From Planctomycetota bacterium (GTDB lineage: Bacteria > Planctomycetota > UBA8108 > UBA1146): 35,502 nucleotides of DNA. A program made the position numbers and the translations under genes. Location of the stretch: assembly GCA_013911165.1 (NCBI GenBank), contig JACETR010000024.1, positions 1-35,502 on the forward strand. The letters run 5' to 3'. Numbering within the stretch: position 1 is the first letter of the stretch; each line of letters starts with the position of its first letter. The notes under the pieces are model-generated. The model was not told where the DNA came from, did not search any database, and saw nothing but the letters and a program-made list of their open reading frames with translations. Shown here in pieces: positions 8,470 to 16,039 of this stretch.

Positions 8470-10279
8470 TCATTCTTTCACTCCTGATAGTACTCCCACC
8501 AGCCCGACTTTTTTCTGGCAGGTTTACTCCGTCTATGGAGTAGTGATTACTCTCGGGGGATGGTTTTTCGGAATCCTTCTTTTCGAGAGATTCACTCAAG
8601 ACTCTTTCAACAACTTCCAACAATCTCTTTCTGAAAAAGCCACTTCCTATTCCCAGCTTTTGACAAAAATGGAGGAAACTTCCATCTTGTCTACTCTGGA
8701 AAGACTTCAAACTCCCCAAACTCGTGTGGATTTAATCTCTGCAGATGGCCAACGGTTTCTCAATCCGGGTTTCAATGATACGAGAACAGAATCCAACCCA
8801 CTGGCTCTCTATCCAGAGCTTTCTGATTTTGTTTCCTCTGGCGCAGAATTCGCCAATGCAAATTTTGACTTGGATCTCGCGCGTTCGAACTTCCCCTCTG
8901 TCACCAAACGCTTTTTCTCTACCGAGAGTGACACACAATACCTTCTCCGGATTTCCGGAGACCCCAAAGTTCTCCTCAGCCAGACAGATGCCATCTTTGA
9001 GAGTGTCTTGATGCTCGGCATCATTGCAGCATTGCTGGCAATGGTGATGGGTCATTTGCTTTACCGCAGGATCAATCGACAATTTCAGGTCCTGACCAAA
9101 GTCGCGGTAGCATACTCAAGAGGTGACTTCTCCGCCCGCGCACCGAAAGGGCTCGATGTAGAAAGCAACTTGCTTGGTGAGGCCCTGAACAAACTCGCTG
9201 ACGAAATTCAGGATCAGGTCTCAGAAATCCACCTTGAGCACAATCGATTGAGGGTCATCCTCGGAGGAATGCGGGATGGCCTGATCGCCATCGATGACCA
9301 CGGCAAGATCGTATTGATCAATTCAGTCATGAGCAGAATCCTTGGGTTTGAGATTCGTGAAGCCCGAGGGCGTCTCCTCTCCGATGTCGTCAAGGATTCC
9401 GAGATTATTGAGTTGCTATTGAACACCTTGAAAATGCAGCGGCCTCTGGAAGCAGAAATCGATTTGGGCCTCGGACAATCTGAAAAGTTTCTCAAGGCCT
9501 ATACCAGTCCACTGGTCGATTATGGGCAGGATGTTTCAGGGGCATTGATCGTGCTTCACGATCTGACTCAGACCCGACTGCTGGAAAAAATGCGCAGAGA
9601 TTTCGTTGCAAATGTCTCCCATGAACTGAAGACGCCCATCACTGCGATTCGGGGGATTGCTGAAACACTGGTTGACGATCCACAAATGGAACATGACTTG
9701 CGCCAGAAATTCATGACCAAAATCACAGATCAGTCGCACCGACTGTCAAACCTGGTCTCGGACCTCTTGGCTCTGGCACGACTCGATGAACGTGAAAAAA
9801 CTCCAAAAACCCGAATCGATCTGATAACTCTCATCGAAGAACGTATTACATCACTGACCAAGGTTACGGCCCCTGAAAAGATGGCCAGTCTCATCTTTGA
9901 CAAGCCTGCTGAACCTGTTCATGTCTTTGGTGATGAAGAGGAGTTGCGACAGGCGATCGGAAACCTGATAGACAATGGTCTCAAATATACTCCACGAAAT
10001 GGATCTGTCCGTGCCGTTTTGAGTTCAACAGGGGATCGAGCCACCATCAAAATCGAAGATAATGGAAGTGGGATTCCTGAAGAGTTCCTCGACAGAATCT
10101 TTGAGCGGTTTTTCCGTGTCGACAAGGCCCGCTCCAGAGAGATCGGCGGCACCGGGCTCGGACTCGCCATCGTCAAGAATATCTGCCTCAAGCATGAAGG
10201 AAATGTCGAAGTCGAAAGCAAAGACGGCATAGGAACCACTTTCACGATCACGTTGCCACTCCACTCAGATTCCGGTTAG
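8411..10279 (+). CDS. Membrane sensor histidine kinase (PhoR/ResE type, HAMP-PAS-HisKA-HATPase)
   Basis: Up to 622 aa. The start is uncertain: TTG 8411 or GTG 8423, both overlapping the response-regulator gene and neither with a clear ribosome site, so translational coupling is likely. A polar, Pro/Thr-rich N-tail (1-33) precedes TM1 (about 37-58). A roughly 135-residue periplasmic sensor follows, then TM2 (about 199-218), HAMP (219-270), and PAS (about 280-385, LRVILGGMRDGLIAIDDHGK). HisKA carries the phosphorylated His at about 404 in FVANVSHELKTPITAIRG. The ATPase domain has N box NLIDNGLKYTP, G1 IEDNGSGIPEE, F box FERFFRVDKAR and G2 GGTGLGLAIVKN. The sensor-region DNA is noticeably AT-rich. 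The gene stops 9 nt before the convergent oxidase gene. Confidence 0.93.
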   Translation: MIQFVASDTDSNSDQIPTPDHSFTPDSTPTSPTFFWQVYSVYGVVITLGGWFFGILLFERFTQDSFNNFQQSLSEKATSYSQLLTKMEETSILSTLERLQTPQTRVDLISADGQRFLNPGFNDTRTESNPLALYPELSDFVSSGAEFANANFDLDLARSNFPSVTKRFFSTESDTQYLLRISGDPKVLLSQTDAIFESVLMLGIIAALLAMVMGHLLYRRINRQFQVLTKVAVAYSRGDFSARAPKGLDVESNLLGEALNKLADEIQDQVSEIHLEHNRLRVILGGMRDGLIAIDDHGKIVLINSVMSRILGFEIREARGRLLSDVVKDSEIIELLLNTLKMQRPLEAEIDLGLGQSEKFLKAYTSPLVDYGQDVSGALIVLHDLTQTRLLEKMRRDFVANVSHELKTPITAIRGIAETLVDDPQMEHDLRQKFMTKITDQSHRLSNLVSDLLALARLDEREKTPKTRIDLITLIEERITSLTKVTAPEKMASLIFDKPAEPVHVFGDEEELRQAIGNLIDNGLKYTPRNGSVRAVLSSTGDRATIKIEDNGSGIPEEFLDRIFERFFRVDKARSREIGGTGLGLAIVKNICLKHEGNVEVESKDGIGTTFTITLPLHSDSG

Positions 10280-10288
10280 CACTCCAAC

Positions 10289-11644
10289 CTACAACTCGAG
10301 TCTGTCCGCAAGGCAAGAACGGATTTTTCGTTGAGGATCCACCCGGTTTCGAACCTCCATGAAACTTCCCAAGTCGGGATACATCCGCCTCATCAACTCT
10401 GCTGACAATGTTGAATCCTTGGACAGATACACCCGTCCTCCTGCTTCAGCTGTAAACTGATTCAGTTTACCGAGCAGGGCCATCACTTCCGATCCATGGG
10501 CAAAGTCGAGGGAGACAGTCCACCCCGGTGCAGGAAACGACAATCCTCCACGCCCCTCACCCATTCTTTTGATCACCACCAGCGTCGGTGAGATTCCGCC
10601 CTCGCTGACGAGTCGGAAGAGTGATTTCACAGCAGAAAGGCCCGACTCCTCAGGAATCAGGGATTGATGCTGATGAAAGCCGTCAGGTTCATACACCCTT
10701 CGCCATGAACTCCATGCTTCCAACGGAAAAAGCAACTTTTCAAGGGGCCAATAGGAGACTCGGGAAGCCTGGCGTGCCAGCAGGTGATAAATCCTGTTAT
10801 GCCACAAAACGAGTTTCTCACCGGGAGTCGGCAAGGGTGGAAATTCCGGGCCTGAACAGGGTTGCCATAACTGACAGGCTTCAGACTCTCCGGAAACCGG
10901 AATCAGATTCCCCCCAGTAATCACGCCCCTGCCGGGGTTTCGGCTTTTCAGGGAGAAGTCGACCCAGGCAGACGAATGTTCCGAATCGACAGCCACAGCT
11001 TCAAGGGTTTGAAGCGTTTGATCGAGATCTTCAGTGGGCGTTATGGCGACCTCTGCCATCGCTGCACTGCGTGGGACCAACCTCAAAAGAACGGAAGTGA
11101 CAATTCCTGTGAGACCCATGCCTCCGAGAGTCGCCCGAAAAATATCCGGTTCCACCTCCCGACTGCAATTCATCTTCTGGCCATCGGTCAAGATCAACTC
11201 AAGGGTCTCCACAGAGTTCCCAAAACTGCTCCGGTGAAGATGATTTTTTCCGTGAACATCAGAGGCCACCATCCCGCCCACTGTTGCTGACAGGACTCCT
11301 GGAACAACCGGAAGAGTCCAACCCCGGATTGATAGCTGAGGCAGTAACTCACTCAAGGGCATCGCCGCAGAAACCCATACGGTTCCATTCTTCACCTCAG
11401 ATTGGAGCTGATCGGAACCGACAGGTCGAATCCGTGTTCCCCCGGCATTGAGGGCTGCATCACCATAACTGCAGCCATTTCCGACGGGCAGCCAGGTGGG
11501 AGTTTCATGAAGGATTTCCTGAAGTGAATCCGTAGCGGAGAGACTTCGAAATGCTGACGAAGCCCTGCAATATCCGGCCCAACCCCTGACAGGCACAAGC
11601 CTGCGGTTTTTGCCTGAGATCATATTGGAGTCAGAACTGGTCAT
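10289..11644 (-). CDS. DprE1-like FAD-dependent oxidoreductase (decaprenylphosphoryl-ribose oxidase family)
   Basis: 451 aa from ATG 11644 (AGGGTG in front); an in-frame ATG at 11668 has no ribosome site. The FAD-binding PCMH/VAO domain opens with GWAGYCRASS and WLPVGNGCSYGDAALN and continues with VPGVLSATVGGMVASDVHGK and LGGMGLTGIVTSVLLRL. The substrate domain aligns block by block with mycobacterial DprE1: YEPDGFHQHQSLIPEE, IKRMGEGRGGLSFPAPGW, GGRVYLSKDSTLSAELMRRM and RNRVDPQRKI. By motif alignment, His131, Lys359 and Lys409 correspond to DprE1 His132, Lys367 and Lys418. The position of Cys387, the benzothiazinone target, is Ser378. DprE1 makes the keto intermediate for arabinose-phosphate lipids with its reductase partner DprE2, which is absent here. 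Substrate in this organism is unknown. The MqnD gene lies 66 nt upstream on the same strand. Confidence 0.88.
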   Translation of the reverse strand: MTSSDSNMISGKNRRLVPVRGWAGYCRASSAFRSLSATDSLQEILHETPTWLPVGNGCSYGDAALNAGGTRIRPVGSDQLQSEVKNGTVWVSAAMPLSELLPQLSIRGWTLPVVPGVLSATVGGMVASDVHGKNHLHRSSFGNSVETLELILTDGQKMNCSREVEPDIFRATLGGMGLTGIVTSVLLRLVPRSAAMAEVAITPTEDLDQTLQTLEAVAVDSEHSSAWVDFSLKSRNPGRGVITGGNLIPVSGESEACQLWQPCSGPEFPPLPTPGEKLVLWHNRIYHLLARQASRVSYWPLEKLLFPLEAWSSWRRVYEPDGFHQHQSLIPEESGLSAVKSLFRLVSEGGISPTLVVIKRMGEGRGGLSFPAPGWTVSLDFAHGSEVMALLGKLNQFTAEAGGRVYLSKDSTLSAELMRRMYPDLGSFMEVRNRVDPQRKIRSCLADRLEL

Positions 11645-11710
11645 GGCGCACCCTACACCCCATCCCACTGGTCTGGGGCTGTTTTACCATGGATTACCGA
11701 CAGATTCAGT

Positions 11711-12541
11711 TCAGCGAATGAACTCCGGGTCAGCGACCGCTGGCACTGCGCCCGCTTTTTCACCCATGTCGAGGAACCTTCTGACCGCTTCACGGCCATC
11801 ATCCTTGTAGTCGAGTGTTCGCTGGTTGACATACATGCCGACAAACTTGTCGGTCAACTCGCGGGTCAAACCACGGTTGTACTTTTCAGCGTACTGCAGG
11901 GCCTCTTCGCGGTGATCGAGAGCGTAGGCGATGCTCTCACGCAAAATCCTCGAAATCTCGTGAATGTGCTCTTCCCCCAGATCTCTGCGGATTGCATTTC
12001 CGCCCAGGGGCAGCGGCAAACCATCCTGAGTTTCAGCCCACCATTTCCCGAGGTCGACCACAGGGTAGTAACCCTGATCCTGATAGGTGACTTGGCCTTC
12101 GTGAATGATCACCCCGGCCTCGAATTCTCCGGAGCCGACCCGTTCCATGATCTGGTCAAAATCAACGGAGACGGTTTTCGCCTCCGGATACCAGAGCTTG
12201 GTCGCGAGGGTGGCACTGGTCCAGTCTCCGGGAACCGCAATGGGAACCCCGGCAAGATCTTCACGGGTTTTGGGCTCACGAGAAATCATCACCGGACCGT
12301 AGTTTTCACCCATGCTGGCACCGTGGTTCAACAGGGCATAGCGGTCGGAGAGATGGGCATAGGCATGGATCGAGATGGCGGTCACTTCGTGTCGCCCCTC
12401 GACAGCGTGCTGATTCAGGGTCTCGATGTCGGCCATCATGTGATCGAACTCGTAAATACCCGTATCAATTTTGCCTTCGCCAATGGCGAAATGCATGAAG
12501 GCATCGTCAGAGTCAGGACTGTGGGCGATGACTACTTTCAT
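11711..12541 (-). CDS. mqnD: 1,4-dihydroxy-6-naphthoate synthase-type enzyme (MqnD family, futalosine menaquinone pathway)
   Basis: 276 aa from ATG 12541 with a strong GGAGGAG ribosome site 4 nt upstream. The frame is open 38 codons further, but that part lacks family character. It has the periplasmic-binding-protein-like fold of MqnA/MqnD: N-terminal AHSPDSDDAFMHFAIGEGKI, TAISIHAYAHLSDRYALL, and VPGDWTSATL with Thr108. The diagnostic MqnD block is AGVIIHEGQVTYQDQGYYPV (His147), then DLGKWWAETQDGLPLPLGGN. His and Thr at these places correspond to the catalytic His and substrate-binding Thr reported for Thermus MqnD. It converts cyclic de-hypoxanthine futalosine to 1,4-dihydroxy-6-naphthoate in the cytoplasm. 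No mqnA, mqnB or mqnC is in the window. A [4Fe-4S] ferredoxin gene diverges from it. Confidence 0.88.
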   Translation of the reverse strand: MKVVIAHSPDSDDAFMHFAIGEGKIDTGIYEFDHMMADIETLNQHAVEGRHEVTAISIHAYAHLSDRYALLNHGASMGENYGPVMISREPKTREDLAGVPIAVPGDWTSATLATKLWYPEAKTVSVDFDQIMERVGSGEFEAGVIIHEGQVTYQDQGYYPVVDLGKWWAETQDGLPLPLGGNAIRRDLGEEHIHEISRILRESIAYALDHREEALQYAEKYNRGLTRELTDKFVGMYVNQRTLDYKDDGREAVRRFLDMGEKAGAVPAVADPEFIR

Positions 12542-12591
12542 GGTCTCCTCCGTAGATACTCGTTGCCGCAGGCAGGAAAAACCTCCCTGTT

Positions 12592-12619
12592 TTGACGAAT
12601 TACACAAAATCGCTACTAT
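12592..12619 (+). promoter_or_regulatory. Putative sigma70 promoter reading toward the ferredoxin gene (distal)
   Basis: TTGACG (12592-12597), a 16-nt spacer and TACTAT (12614-12619) match the consensus at 5/6 and 4/6. It lies in the 289-nt divergent gap between mqnD and the ferredoxin gene, about 210 nt before the ferredoxin ATG, so it would give a long leader. Confidence 0.35.
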
Positions 12620-12683
12620 CACGTGAATACTCAACATAAGGGCAAAATCGACCACCTGCCAGCAAAGCGGGGCTACAGTTCAC

Positions 12684-12712
12684 TTGCCACGATCAGTTCA
12701 GGATCCTATTCT
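12684..12712 (+). promoter_or_regulatory. Putative sigma70 promoter for the ferredoxin gene (proximal)
   Basis: TTGCCA (12684-12689), a 17-nt spacer and TATTCT (12707-12712). It is nearer to the ATG at 12831 than the distal candidate. Either or both may be used; the call is by consensus match only. Confidence 0.33.
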
Positions 12713-12830
12713 CTATATTGTCAGGTCTCGCGGAGTCATTTCCCCGCCTGAGACCTTTCCCAGCGGCAAATTCCAGGGGGAATGCCGACACCAACAAACT
12801 GAACAGAGAAGAATCAGCAGGAGGCCGCAG

Positions 12831-13067
12831 ATGGCAGATCCCGCAAACAAGGTCGAAAGTAATATCGCAGGCAAGTGGTACGTCGATGACGAATGCATCG
12901 ACTGCGATCTCTGCAGAACTACCGCTCCTGACAACTTCAAGGCCAACGAAGACGAAGGCTACTCTTTCGTGTTTAAGCAGCCTACTTCCCCGGAAGAGGA
13001 AGAACTCTGCGAACAAGCGAAGGAAGAATGCCCCGTCGAGGCGATTGGCGACGACTGCTCCGCCTAG
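12831..13067 (+). CDS. Small [4Fe-4S] ferredoxin
   Basis: 78 aa from ATG 12831 with AGGAGG ending 6 nt upstream. Cluster ligands are Cys22, Cys25 and Cys28 in ECIDCDLCRTTAPDNF, with the remote Cys67 in ECPVEAIG. This is the single-cluster pattern of Desulfovibrio-type and thermophilic ferredoxins. Additional Cys60 and Cys76 could form a disulfide or be non-ligands. The protein is strongly acidic (YVDDE, EDEG, SPEEEELCEQAKEE), as expected for a soluble cytoplasmic electron carrier. It diverges from mqnD and ends 10 nt before the convergent inositol-monophosphatase-family gene. Its partner enzyme is not apparent from the neighbours. Confidence 0.93.
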   Translation: MADPANKVESNIAGKWYVDDECIDCDLCRTTAPDNFKANEDEGYSFVFKQPTSPEEEELCEQAKEECPVEAIGDDCSA

Positions 13068-13077
13068 TGAGTGCTCT

Positions 13078-13977
13078 TCAGTCTCTGTTCCATTCAGCAT
13101 TCGAGGCGGGGACCATACCGGTCTCCTCCATGCATCTACCGATAGACTCAGCGATCTCATAACTCCCTGACACAGTGGGACCGATGTAGTTGCGAGTCAC
13201 TTTCTCGCGAGCAAGCAGAACTCCGCCGGCACCCCGAACCAGTGCCTCCACCGCCACCGTGTCATGAAGCTCGACTCTGGGGTCGTACATGGCATCGGCG
13301 GCACCCTCTGCGACAAGACAGTGCCCCCACCAATCACCAAATCCCCGAGTTCTTCGAACAGAAGATGTGAGCTTGCTCCATGAATCCCACTTCCCGGATT
13401 CGTGAATATGCCTGAGTCCTCCATGACAGAGAAAGGTATCGCTGAGAGCCTTACAGTCACGAACCCTGATGGCGTCTTTTTGCGCTGTTTGCGGGTGAGT
13501 TCCGTAACCACGCCATGCTCCCCTGTCAGCGATTCCTATCCACGTCCATCCCATGAGTTCAGGATCTCCGGCCATCGCCCCCAAGGCTGGAGCATGAACC
13601 ACTCCCAAAAGAGGTGATCCACTGATCCTCAATCCGATCAGGATCGCAAAACCTGGCAGACCATCCACAAAATTGCGGGTCCCATCTATAGGGTCGATCA
13701 CCCAGCAATCCTCCAGTTCCCCCTCCTGACCATACTCTTCCCCGTATAAGCCAAACTCGGAACCCTGAAGTCTCAATTCTTCGCGAATGATCTCTTCTGA
13801 TTGAGTATCCGCAAGAGTGACAGGAGACCCATCTGCTTTTGAATCAGCCTCAATGATCGGATTGCGAAAGAAATCTCTCTGAATGGACGCTGCTTTCCTT
13901 GAAGCAATCAATGCCCATTGAATCCATTGATCCAAATCACTTTGAGAAACCGGTTCGGTTTTTTGTTTGGGGTTCAT
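13078..13977 (-). CDS. Inositol-monophosphatase-family phosphatase (IMPase/HisN/CysQ-like), last gene of the four-gene chain
   Basis: 299 aa. It starts at ATG 13977, overlapping the upstream stop by 4 nt (ATGA). Motifs of the Mg2+-dependent, Li+-sensitive phosphatase superfamily are present: KADGSPVTLADTQSE, GLYGEEYG (Glu80/Glu81), WVIDPIDGTRNFVDGLPGFA (Asp95, Asp98, Gly99, Thr100) and, near the C-terminus, VELHDTVAVEALVRGAGG. In the last motif the usual Trp before the metal-ligand Asp is His, a variation also seen in histidinol-phosphatase-like members. Family substrates include inositol phosphate, histidinol phosphate, PAP and glycerol phosphates. Context links it to the Lgt-like and PSD-like genes upstream rather than to histidine or sulfur metabolism. 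The substrate is unknown; catalytic competence looks intact. Confidence 0.9.
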   Translation of the reverse strand: MNPKQKTEPVSQSDLDQWIQWALIASRKAASIQRDFFRNPIIEADSKADGSPVTLADTQSEEIIREELRLQGSEFGLYGEEYGQEGELEDCWVIDPIDGTRNFVDGLPGFAILIGLRISGSPLLGVVHAPALGAMAGDPELMGWTWIGIADRGAWRGYGTHPQTAQKDAIRVRDCKALSDTFLCHGGLRHIHESGKWDSWSKLTSSVRRTRGFGDWWGHCLVAEGAADAMYDPRVELHDTVAVEALVRGAGGVLLAREKVTRNYIGPTVSGSYEIAESIGRCMEETGMVPASNAEWNRD

Positions 13978-15026
13978 ACAGCTTCCTCAACCTTGTTTCT
14001 GCAAAGATGAAGACTGACCGTCGAACTTGTCACATCACTCCAACCCATGAAAAAAAATATGAAGAGCCATAAACCCTGTGTAACGAGAATCGGACCCGGT
14101 TGCCAAACCATCGTCAACGCATTGTCAAGATCAGGAACAACTCCTGTGGTTGAGACTGACGAAACAAACACGATAGCGCCGAACAATCCCAGTAAAGCCA
14201 TCCACTGATATGCACTGATGCTGTTATCTCCCCGGTAGTCCGAACGTAAAAACTCGGAACCAAATCTCCAGATCTGAGTGACACCAAGACTCAACAGCAA
14301 TGCGAAAACAAATTTTCCTGATAAAAACAACGCCGTAGAAATCAGTCCAGTTACAGTACATAGCACAGCGGTGATTGCAGGAATCGCAACAAGAGGCCTT
14401 TGGGAATACCCGGAATCATATTGAACCTTCCGGGTTTCCATGGAGTTATAGGTTATTTTCAAAGGCCTAAAGATCCGCTGAGTAATACCTGTCAATTCAT
14501 CAACTGGCTTACCGTAACAACAGCCAAATGAAATACACGCTAATCGCCCCAAACCTTCACCGAATGAATAAGCGATAGTGAAGGCTGCGGTGGCCTCAAG
14601 AATCGGCAATGGACGGCCATAGAGTTCCAATTGACTCACAATAAAAAGCAAGAGAGGACACAAAATCATTCCGACAAAGGCAGCAGCACCAATACTGAAT
14701 GTGTTTTTTCTTCCCTCAATCCATTGTGCAATTTTTCTTGAAGAAGGAATCACGACAGCCATCACTGCCGTAATCAATATCACTGCTTCCGAAAACTGAA
14801 ATTCAAGAGCCAGTAGCAAGATCCATAATACACTGACCGAAAGTGCGTAAGCAGAAGCTGAGATAAATCCATACCAGGTGAAGTTACCCGCCTCCCAGGT
14901 TCCATCAGGATTGGAATGCAATGGAATAGAGGCTAAAACTTGCCAGCGATCACCGGCCAACTTTCGAATACCAAGAATCAAAGGAACAAGAGTTACAAGG
15001 CCTAAAATCGTAAGGAACATCATCAT
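13974..15026 (-). CDS. Lgt-like (prolipoprotein diacylglyceryl transferase family) polytopic membrane protein with altered active site
   Basis: 350 aa with about eight or nine hydrophobic segments. It starts with ATG 15026, overlapping the upstream stop by 4 nt. An extra N-terminal TM (1-20) and a roughly 28-residue soluble stretch precede the family entry motif FTWYGFISASAYALS, the counterpart of Lgt's HWYGL. The signature loop is GEGLGRLACISFGCCYGKP (156-174): Arg161 and Gly172 correspond to E. coli Lgt Arg143 and Gly154, but Asn146 is replaced by Cys164, and I see no HGG motif carrying His103. A late RFGSEFLRSDYRG block resembles the Lgt EFxRxD region. Lgt transfers diacylglyceryl from phosphatidylglycerol to prolipoprotein Cys, releasing glycerol-1-phosphate. 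With these changes this is probably a paralogue with another acceptor or activity, not the housekeeping Lgt. Confidence 0.78.
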   Translation of the reverse strand: MMMFLTILGLVTLVPLILGIRKLAGDRWQVLASIPLHSNPDGTWEAGNFTWYGFISASAYALSVSVLWILLLALEFQFSEAVILITAVMAVVIPSSRKIAQWIEGRKNTFSIGAAAFVGMILCPLLLFIVSQLELYGRPLPILEATAAFTIAYSFGEGLGRLACISFGCCYGKPVDELTGITQRIFRPLKITYNSMETRKVQYDSGYSQRPLVAIPAITAVLCTVTGLISTALFLSGKFVFALLLSLGVTQIWRFGSEFLRSDYRGDNSISAYQWMALLGLFGAIVFVSSVSTTGVVPDLDNALTMVWQPGPILVTQGLWLFIFFFMGWSDVTSSTVSLHLCRNKVEEAV

Positions 15027-16039
15027 GATCGGCCCTGCCCCCCTATTTTACGTGCGATGGACTGCCTGACTTTCACTTCAGTTTCATTGAGATGGCCACC
15101 AAATGCATTGAAGCGACTCTGAACATCTGAACGGCTGCGAAATGAGACCAAATCCTGATCAAATTCAAGCCTGCCCGGTTCAAAAATCAAAACATCTGTA
15201 CTGCTTCCGGGCCGGTACAAACTCTTGGGTTGCCCCTTTTTCAGAAACATACGAGGAACAACATCGGTAGGACTGTCATATTTTTGCTGTGAATACCTTT
15301 GATCGATCCCGCCGATCATCAAAGCGACAATTTCGACCATTGCCACTCTTCCGACCCACGAACCATGAGGTACGTCAGTATCGATGATCGTCACAACTCG
15401 TCGATTGGCTGAATATGGAGTGACCATTTTGACAACGGCACCTGGATTACAGGAATGATAATCTCCATCAAGAGTGTAAATATCCCTCACCACTCCAGAT
15501 ACTGGCACATGATTCCAGTGGTACATTTCCGGAGTCAGCCTGAATATTGCGAAGTCTCCTTCATGGAAGATGGTATGAAGGTCCGTGCGGTCAGTGCCAA
15601 GCAACTCATTGAGCTTGAAAAACTTATCTTTGATCTTCAGATAACTCACCTCTGAAAGTCCACCGACAATCATTCGGGAATCAGCAGGAGACACTACAAC
15701 TTCAGAATCTTCTGGCATCGGACGAGATTTCCAATAACAGATCTTCCTCTCGAAGAAATCCCGGGGAGTTTTCATCTCGTTCGCTGAGATCAGGGATTCT
15801 TCCAGATCCACTCCTCGAGCTTTCAAGAAACGTTGGCTTCCGGAAAATGTGGCACTCAAAGGCAAATCAAAATTCAGTAGCCCCAATAGATCAGAAGCCC
15901 GCTCTCCAGTCAGCATTTGAAACAACGCAGGCGCTTTTTCTCTGGTTTCGCTATAGAGAAAGCGCACGATTTGATCACCGAAAAGTTCTTCCGTGATTAC
16001 CTGTCCGTCTTCCCTGCACACAAACTGATGCGGATTCAT
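15023..16039 (-). CDS. Phosphatidylserine decarboxylase-like proenzyme
   Basis: 338 aa from ATG 16039, overlapping the upstream stop by 4 nt. Family motifs are in order: TPRDFFERKICYWKSRPMP (like FNxFFxRxLKxxxRP), VVVSPADSRMIV with Asp120, FRLTPEMYHWNHVPVSG with His174 and His177, YSANRRVVTIID, and VGRVAMVEIVALMIGGI. Near the C-terminus is the self-cleavage site YRPGSSTDVLIFEPG, predicting cleavage between Gly278 and Ser279 to give the pyruvoyl cofactor; GSS replaces the usual GST. The Asp-His-Ser catalytic set is present, so activity is plausible. PSD converts phosphatidylserine to phosphatidylethanolamine at the membrane. No hydrophobic N-terminal anchor is seen. No pssA (CDP-diacylglycerol-serine transferase) accompanies it, so its substrate may not be phosphatidylserine. 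Confidence 0.85.
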   Translation of the reverse strand: MNPHQFVCREDGQVITEELFGDQIVRFLYSETREKAPALFQMLTGERASDLLGLLNFDLPLSATFSGSQRFLKARGVDLEESLISANEMKTPRDFFERKICYWKSRPMPEDSEVVVSPADSRMIVGGLSEVSYLKIKDKFFKLNELLGTDRTDLHTIFHEGDFAIFRLTPEMYHWNHVPVSGVVRDIYTLDGDYHSCNPGAVVKMVTPYSANRRVVTIIDTDVPHGSWVGRVAMVEIVALMIGGIDQRYSQQKYDSPTDVVPRMFLKKGQPKSLYRPGSSTDVLIFEPGRLEFDQDLVSFRSRSDVQSRFNAFGGHLNETEVKVRQSIARKIGGQGRS

